A program made the translations under genes and the position numbers. Positions 59,683 through 64,000 of a DNA stretch of 64,000 nt are shown here, in pieces. The notes below the pieces were generated by a model. The model was not told the origin of the DNA. It saw nothing but the letters and a program-made list of their open reading frames with translations, and did not search any database. This DNA comes from an uncultured Lachnospiraceae bacterium (GTDB taxonomy: Bacteria > Bacillota > Clostridia > Lachnospirales > Lachnospiraceae). The stretch is taken from the NCBI GenBank assembly GCA_900550285.1, contig URRW01000005.1, positions 40,667-104,666 on the forward strand. The letters are read 5' to 3'. Each line of letters starts with the position of its first letter. Within the stretch, counting starts at the first letter, position 1.

Positions 59683-60011
59683 TCCTCATCCCCCCATTTA
59701 AATTCCTTCCGCACCGTCTTTTTTCTTACTCTCTTTGGCACAGTATCCATCTTTTTTAAATAATAACTCGGTCGCTTCGTCTGATCCGGGACAAGCAGCT
59801 CAATATTATCGCCAAGCCCTAATGCCAAAAGAATTTTAAACAGATTATCTACCTGAACAGATTCCCCCTGTTCCAGTCGGGATATACTCCTTTTTGAAAC
59901 GCCTGTTTTATCCTCAAGATCCTGCTGCGACATTTCATTCATGATTCTATATATCTTTATTTTCTGTCCCAGTTCTTTAATATATTCCTGACAATCCTTT
60001 TGAATCTTCAT
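59679..60011 (-). CDS. hipB: HipB-type XRE antitoxin
   Basis: The 110-residue protein carries an XRE helix-turn-helix at about 13-68 (LGQKIKIYRIMNEMSQQDLE, KTGVSKRSISRLEQGESVQV) and a basic C-terminal tail. It should bind HipA and repress the operon. The 4-bp overlap with hipA couples translation. The ATG is preceded by only a weak ribosome site, and AT-rich dyads lie upstream. Confidence 0.9.
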   Translation of the reverse strand: MKIQKDCQEYIKELGQKIKIYRIMNEMSQQDLEDKTGVSKRSISRLEQGESVQVDNLFKILLALGLGDNIELLVPDQTKRPSYYLKKMDTVPKRVRKKTVRKEFKWGDEE

Positions 60012-60034
60012 ATTATCACGCCATTTCTGTCTTG

Positions 60035-60072
60035 TTATTATTATATAATATAATAATAAGACATATTTGTCT
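60035..60072. promoter_or_regulatory. AT-rich dyads in the hipBA promoter region
   Basis: A 25-bp near-palindrome of TTATTA repeats (60035-60059) is followed by AGACA-TATT-TGTCT (60059-60072), a perfect 5+4+5 dyad. They lie 24-61 bp before hipB and are likely HipB operators overlapping the promoter. Confidence 0.5.
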
Positions 60073-60088
60073 ATTTATTTTTTAATAT

Positions 60089-62380
60089 TCAGTCCTCCTC
60101 CCCCTCTGGCGCATAAGAAATTTTCAGCGTTGTCTGCTCCGGCAGCGCTGCGCCTTCGCTGCAGGTGATCGTATGAATATCGTCGGCAGAAAACCCGATG
60201 GTCTCCCCGTCCTGCAGCTCCACGTCGCCCTCCAGCACATAACCGGCAATCCCCGTCAGAAAATCCCGCAGTTCTCCCGGCTCTGCCTCCGCGCCGAGCA
60301 CCTCCATTTCTTTTTTCCCAAATACCTCCATTCCGTAGGTATAGGCGTTCATCCTGCCCTCGCTCCGGTACAATCCGAACCAGATCCAGTTATAAATCGG
60401 AAGTTCCCCGTCCCGCATCATATCCGCGAAGCCCTCATAGAAACGCGGCTCGAATACCACGCCGCTCGTATAAATGCCTGTGACGTATTTCTGACGGCAG
60501 CATGCGGCAAGCAGCTTTACATAAAGCTTCCCGCGCTCCAGCAGGCTTTCTTCTTTTCCAAGTACCGCTGTCATGATATGCGCGCGGTGTTCTTTTGCCG
60601 CTTTTACGGCGTCCTGCCACATATAATTGTTTTCCGCGTTTAACTCTGCCTCGCCGTCCGGGACCGGGAATGGCATCAGGCTGACGGCAGCGATCATATC
60701 GCCCACCTCAAACACCAGCGTATCATCGCTCTTTTCCCCGTCGTCCTCTTCCGCAACCGTAATATCCCATTTTTCTTTCATATCCCGGATAAACTGCTCT
60801 TTATCCCATTCTTTTTTGGACAAAAGGGCAAAACCCGCAAACGCTCCCCGGCTGTCTCCATCCTCCTCCCCGTCAGAAGCTTCGCTCTCCGGGATAAACG
60901 CATCGTCCTCTGAAGCCTCCTCCGGTATTTTGATCCCGACCGTGCCCGCTTCCCGGCGGAAGGTATGGAAGTTCGCCCATGCAACATCCTCTTTTTCAAA
61001 AAACGCCGTCGCTGTATGCAAAACCGCCCGCAGATCCCACGCGATAAAATCCACATAGCCCGAAAAAATACCCGTTGCCCCGCCAGTCAGCGTAACCTGC
61101 TCTGCGCCGTCCCCCGCCGTAAGCACCTCCTCCAGCCTGTCCCGGAAATCAAAAATTTTCTGGCTTTCGCCTCCAAAGCCGTCCAGCGGATAGCAGAAAA
61201 ATCCCGCCACGGCGCCGTCTGCCTCAAGCTCGTCCGCAAACTCATTCTCGTCGTTTAAATAACCGTTGAGCAGCGGCGCACAGCTTGTAGAGCCCGCGAT
61301 CGTATCCAGCCGCCAGTCGGCGTCCGGATCCTCGTCCGGCTGCAGCTGATATCCGATATACGTTTCCAGATAAGCCTGCGGGTCAAGAGACAGCTCCTCC
61401 CCCTTTTCTCTGAGCAGTTCCGGCAGCTCAGACAGCAAAATGCCCGGCTCCTCCTTCGGCTGTTCCAGCACGTCAAAAGAATCAATATACCTCATATGGG
61501 GAATCTCGCCCAGCACCTGATCGGTAAGCGTGGTCAGCATCCACCATGCCCTGCCTTCCTCTTCTTTTAACAAAGGCAGCAGCTTTTCACAGTAAACAGA
61601 CAGGGCATAGCTGTGCTCCTCCGTCTGCTCTGTCCAGATCTGCACATCATCCCCGGAAACTTCCCACCCGCCGGCGCCCAGACCGATGTCGGGATTCGGC
61701 TGACGCCCTACAATAATGTTCCAGTGCTCCAACACCTTTTGGGGCGCATGCCTCTGAAAATAAACCAGCCCATACAGCCTGACCTTATCCCCCTCCGGCG
61801 TCAGGATCAGCTCGTATTTTTCACCGTTGAATCCTATTTCAAAACAAATATTGTCAAACGCAAGATTCAGAATGTCCTCGCACTGCCCGACCAGCTCGCC
61901 GCCGCGCTCATGGTTTTTATCCTCATCCATGATCCGGCGAAGCTCTGCCTCCTTTTTTTCAAAAGCATCCCACGCCGTTTTGATCCTCTCCCGGAAACAT
62001 TCCACAAAACGCGGCAGCGTGACGCCCTTTTCACAGCAGCGGATCAGCTCCTCCGTATCCTCATCGCCGGGGCGGGCTTCCAGCGCCTTTTTAAAATAAG
62101 GCAGCGCCCTGCCCTCCTGATACAGATAAAAATACGAGTACCCGATCCGGAAATTCCAGCAATGGTCGCCTTCAAAATATTCCTCATGCGGCTTCAAAAG
62201 CGCGATCGCCCTCTGAAACAGCTTCCGGTCAGACGGCTCCGCTATATTGTTGTACGCCCGCGCCAGCTCGCTGTCCATCTCCGGCGTGCGCTCTTCTGCC
62301 AAAACGGCTTCCAGCGCGTCGATGATCTTCTGATGTTCGTCGTTTTCGTTCCAGATTCTGCACTGCTCCAAAATATTCAT
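60089..62380 (-). CDS. TPR protein with DUF4261 domain
   Basis: The 763-residue soluble protein has N-terminal tetratricopeptide-type helices (about 1-115: IIDALEAVLAEERTPEMDSE, RALPYFKKALEARPGDEDTE), a middle region with a DUF1963/SMI1-like acidic character and a C-terminal DUF4261 domain (about 520-763), where MPFPVPDGEAELNAENNYMW near 590 and HRAHIMTAV are typical. DUF4261 proteins often occur near immunity-type proteins such as the DUF4241 protein just upstream. No toxin gene was identified. The GGAGGA site in the DUF4241 3' end serves its start. Confidence 0.75.
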   Translation of the reverse strand: MNILEQCRIWNENDEHQKIIDALEAVLAEERTPEMDSELARAYNNIAEPSDRKLFQRAIALLKPHEEYFEGDHCWNFRIGYSYFYLYQEGRALPYFKKALEARPGDEDTEELIRCCEKGVTLPRFVECFRERIKTAWDAFEKKEAELRRIMDEDKNHERGGELVGQCEDILNLAFDNICFEIGFNGEKYELILTPEGDKVRLYGLVYFQRHAPQKVLEHWNIIVGRQPNPDIGLGAGGWEVSGDDVQIWTEQTEEHSYALSVYCEKLLPLLKEEEGRAWWMLTTLTDQVLGEIPHMRYIDSFDVLEQPKEEPGILLSELPELLREKGEELSLDPQAYLETYIGYQLQPDEDPDADWRLDTIAGSTSCAPLLNGYLNDENEFADELEADGAVAGFFCYPLDGFGGESQKIFDFRDRLEEVLTAGDGAEQVTLTGGATGIFSGYVDFIAWDLRAVLHTATAFFEKEDVAWANFHTFRREAGTVGIKIPEEASEDDAFIPESEASDGEEDGDSRGAFAGFALLSKKEWDKEQFIRDMKEKWDITVAEEDDGEKSDDTLVFEVGDMIAAVSLMPFPVPDGEAELNAENNYMWQDAVKAAKEHRAHIMTAVLGKEESLLERGKLYVKLLAACCRQKYVTGIYTSGVVFEPRFYEGFADMMRDGELPIYNWIWFGLYRSEGRMNAYTYGMEVFGKKEMEVLGAEAEPGELRDFLTGIAGYVLEGDVELQDGETIGFSADDIHTITCSEGAALPEQTTLKISYAPEGEED

Positions 62381-62383
62381 GCC

Positions 62384-63118
62384 CTATTCCTCCTCTTCCC
62401 CATACTCTGCTTCAATATCGATCAAATGCACATATACCGCACAGATTTTTCCCTGTCCGTCATACCCGAAATAAACGGGATAGCAGCCGTCCCCCCAGCC
62501 GGAAGCAAAAATCGCCATATTACAATCCGTTTCCGGCACTGTCCAGTTAAGCCAGTCGCCGCAGCTCCTCTGATATTTCGGGCGGGCTTTGGCGTTTTCT
62601 TCCAGCAGATCGCAGAACAGGTCGTTATAAGGATCAATATCCGCCTCCTCCCTCTCCCGCTTCTTCCAATAGGTCTGAAAGGCTTCCTGCGCCTGAATAT
62701 CCGCAATGCAGCCCATGCCCGCATCCACGCCGAATCCGAAATATTCGCCCTCCTCCAATTCTTCATCCAGATCTTCGTTCCCTACCACGCCCAGCTCGTA
62801 GCGTACCGGCTTTTCCCCGCTTATCTCTGCCTTCACGCAGGCATAGCGGTCGCCGTATTTTTCACTGGGTACAACGCAGATCCTGACCGGATAAGTCCCG
62901 GCAGGGATACGCTACAGAAACGGCGGGATATCCCCCAGCTCCACAAGCGGGTCGCAGGCAAAAATCTGCCCGCCGGGAAAATGCACCGTGCCGATGTCCA
63001 GCATCTCCACCGGCATATCCCCGATCGTTTTTTCTGTAAAATAAGCGTCCAGATCAAGCTTACAGGACAGCTTTTCCCTGACTGCTTCGTACTTTTTCAT
63101 CCACTCTGCTGTCGGCAT
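62384..63118 (-). pseudogene. DUF4241 protein with in-frame amber codon
   Basis: The frame from ATG 63118 (GAGGAGG 9 nt upstream) encodes a 244-residue DUF4241 protein interrupted only by TAG at codon 69 (62912-62914). FACDPLVELGDIPPFL precedes the stop and RIPAGTYPVRICVV follows in the same frame, so one base change (likely CAG to TAG) explains it. The C-half (SGWGDGCYPVYFGYDGQGKI, a Gly-rich turn) looks undamaged. DUF4241 proteins resemble immunity-type or stress proteins of unknown function. A downstream ATG at 62836 could still give a 150-residue C-terminal fragment. Confidence 0.85.
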
Positions 63119-63160
63119 AATTGTTTCCTCCTCTTCGTGCGCGCCCGCGCGGCTGCAAAC

Positions 63161-63205
63161 AAAAAACCCTGTGCAGTTCTGTCTCAGGGACAGATTTGCA
63201 CAGGG
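63161..63205 (-). terminator. Terminator or attenuator in the DUF4241 leader
   Basis: CCCTGTGCA (63167-63175) pairs with 63197-63205, and CTGTC pairs with GACAG inside. On the minus strand six T follow (63161-63166). It lies between the 42-codon reading frame and DUF4241, so it could attenuate that gene. Confidence 0.75.
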
Positions 63206-63312
63206 CGCAAAACGACCGCACAGGAATACCCCCATCCATAACCGGATGCAGTTTCTTTCCCGGAAAAAATCGGTTTTTTCGGCATCATCAAAGCCGTCGG
63301 GGGATGTTCCAT
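63184..63312 (-). CDS. Possible 42-residue leader or small protein
   Basis: A short frame with a ribosome site (GAGAGG, 9 nt before the ATG) and a -10 upstream encodes MEHPPTALMMPKKPIFSGKE and 22 more residues with a GYGWGYSC stretch. Its TGA stop lies inside the loop region of the terminator hairpin at 63161-63205. It has no recognisable domain. Ribosomes on this frame would disrupt the hairpin, as in translation-coupled attenuation, but a small protein or a chance frame is also possible. Confidence 0.35.
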   Translation of the reverse strand: MEHPPTALMMPKKPIFSGKETASGYGWGYSCAVVLRPVQICP

Positions 63313-63347
63313 GGCAGAACCTCTCTTTTGGTATGATTCTGTGTTTC

Positions 63348-63353
63348 ATTATA
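63348..63353 (-). promoter_or_regulatory. -10 element upstream of the short leader frame
   Basis: A perfect TATAAT on the minus strand, 36 bp before the ATG of the 42-codon frame. The region where a -35 is expected (TTTTAT) is poor. Confidence 0.4.
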
Positions 63354-63523
63354 GCACAGGTCGGTCGGAAATAAAAATACTTTTACCGGAAGCAGATGGC
63401 AAAAACCGGCTTGTTTTTCGTAAAAGAAAAGAGGTATCACAATTTGCCAACACCTCAGCATTCTTTATTCTTATTGAAATTTCTACACACAATTCTTTCT
63501 TATTCAATCTGCCTTGATTTGGA

Positions 63524-64000
63524 TTACTTCTTGAATTTATATTTTCCCTTTCCGTGACCGGATACCGGCTCAATAATATCTACCTTTACCAAATTGGAAA
63601 GAAGCTTTGAAGCACCAGAACCTTTCAATTCGAGAAGCTCCATAACTGCACTTCTTCCAAACACCTCATCAAAGCCAAACTTTTCAAAGAGTCTATGGAT
63701 ATGAACCGTCGTTTTTACCGAGAAATCTCTACCTTTTTCAGAAAGCACACTTTCAATATCCACTTTTTTGCCTTGAATGTCCACTTTTTCATTCTCAATA
63801 TCCACTTTTGAATCTCCAATGTCCACTTTTCCTTCATTCAAAAGTCTACTTATATGAAGATTTCGATTATGAAGCTCATTTTTCTCGTTCAAAAGCAGAT
63901 TTTTGAGAAATACTTCAAGATACTCTGTTGTTTCGTGAATCCCTTTTTGCAGGTTCGTATAGTTTGCACGGACAAGTGCATTTCTGAAATACCACGCATT
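63524..64000 (-). CDS. Fic-family protein, C-terminal part (cut by window edge)
   Basis: The last 158 residues of a larger protein are visible. The segment RNALVRANYTNLQKGIHETT and EYLEVFLKNLLLNEKNELHN matches the end of the Fic domain region of Fic/DOC proteins, which AMPylate targets. Then come four KVDI repeats (GKVDIGDSKVDIENEKVDIQ, then KKVDI) and a C-terminal winged-helix region (VMELLELKGSGASKLLSNLV). The catalytic HPFxxGNGR motif would lie upstream, outside the window. The frame is open to the window edge. The 63354-63523 gap after its stop shows no clear terminator. Confidence 0.8.
   Translation of the reverse strand, partial: NAWYFRNALVRANYTNLQKGIHETTEYLEVFLKNLLLNEKNELHNRNLHISRLLNEGKVDIGDSKVDIENEKVDIQGKKVDIESVLSEKGRDFSVKTTVHIHRLFEKFGFDEVFGRSAVMELLELKGSGASKLLSNLVKVDIIEPVSGHGKGKYKFKK

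Noticed and set aside
46943..63118. General recoding of TAG as an amino acid
   Set aside because: manC (35879) and the NlpC/P60 gene (18027) end in TAG at the expected protein ends, and no suppressor tRNA is visible in the window.
62912..63349. Longer frame reading through the DUF4241 start region
   Set aside because: Its upstream half has no homology-like features and crosses the terminator hairpin; GAGGAGG marks the ATG at 63118.
1..64000. tRNA, rRNA, CRISPR arrays, insertion sequences and phage genes
   Set aside because: No cloverleaf, repeat-spacer array, transposase or phage structural gene could be recognised.

Overview
The window reads as a chromosomal segment of an anaerobic, spore-forming Clostridia bacterium, most likely a Lachnospiraceae gut commensal. 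The base composition is moderately GC-rich. The indicators are an LplB/YtcP-type sugar importer without its own ATPase, many predicted cytoplasmic glycosidases, a Spo0A-type DNA-binding protein, SpmB, a lipoprotein trigger factor, and Lachnospiraceae-type proteins of unknown function. No tRNA, rRNA, CRISPR array or insertion sequence was found. The Fic-type gene at the right edge and the GH18 gene at the left edge are cut by the window.

Layout. 1-13.8 kb (minus strand): a glycan-utilisation locus. A lipoprotein sugar-binding protein and two ABC permeases are followed by a GH29 fucosidase, a GH18 enzyme, a large transglutaminase-like protein, a YitT membrane protein, an M17 aminopeptidase, a DUF2264 protein and a second GH18. 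No enzyme in it has a signal peptide, so imported oligosaccharides or glycopeptides are probably cut inside the cell. A CBM9-like gene is transcribed divergently. 15.4-17.9 kb: a split transketolase with ribulose-phosphate epimerase. 18-24.6 kb: cell-envelope and housekeeping genes (NlpC/P60 hydrolase, AsnRS, lipoprotein trigger factor, cardiolipin synthase, a small membrane protein). 24.6-38.7 kb: an exopolysaccharide cluster (seven glycosyltransferases, EpsG-type polymerase, chain-length protein, initiating sugar transferase, GDP-mannose pyrophosphorylase, a large membrane protein). A short protein that is only the Spo0A DNA-binding domain sits at the head of its glycosyltransferase part. 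39.2-42.2 kb: DUF6020 and PAP2-like membrane proteins and a Thr/Glu-rich anchored protein. 42.2-46.9 kb: DUF4091 protein, DinJ-YafQ toxin-antitoxin, GH27 alpha-galactosidase with a divergent AraC regulator. 46.9-51.2 kb: an MFS gene broken by an amber codon, a LytTR/LiaF-like pair, a CcdA-TlpA fusion and an AraC relic. 51.2-58.2 kb: GH29, AI-2E-family protein, small alarmone synthetase, TadA, MerR regulator, DUF6128 and an orphan SpmB. 58.3-64 kb: HipBA, DUF4261 and DUF4241 proteins (the latter with an amber codon) and the end of a Fic-type gene.

The most unusual signal is a dispersed element of about 250-280 bp, present in two complete copies (35593-35868, 38809-39061) and one truncated copy (55317-55470). 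Each full copy is a long imperfect palindrome. Four short blocks are nearly identical between copies, while the helices between them differ in sequence yet stay complementary, and both full copies end in a GTAA (GNRA-type) loop. This pattern of conserved internal loops and covarying stems suggests selection on a folded RNA or DNA structure. I do not recognise it as a named family. Other leads are Spo0A-like boxes in front of the Spo0A-C gene, a LytTR-type direct repeat with 21-bp spacing in front of the LytTR gene, and a chain-length protein ending in a kinase-like region without a Walker motif.
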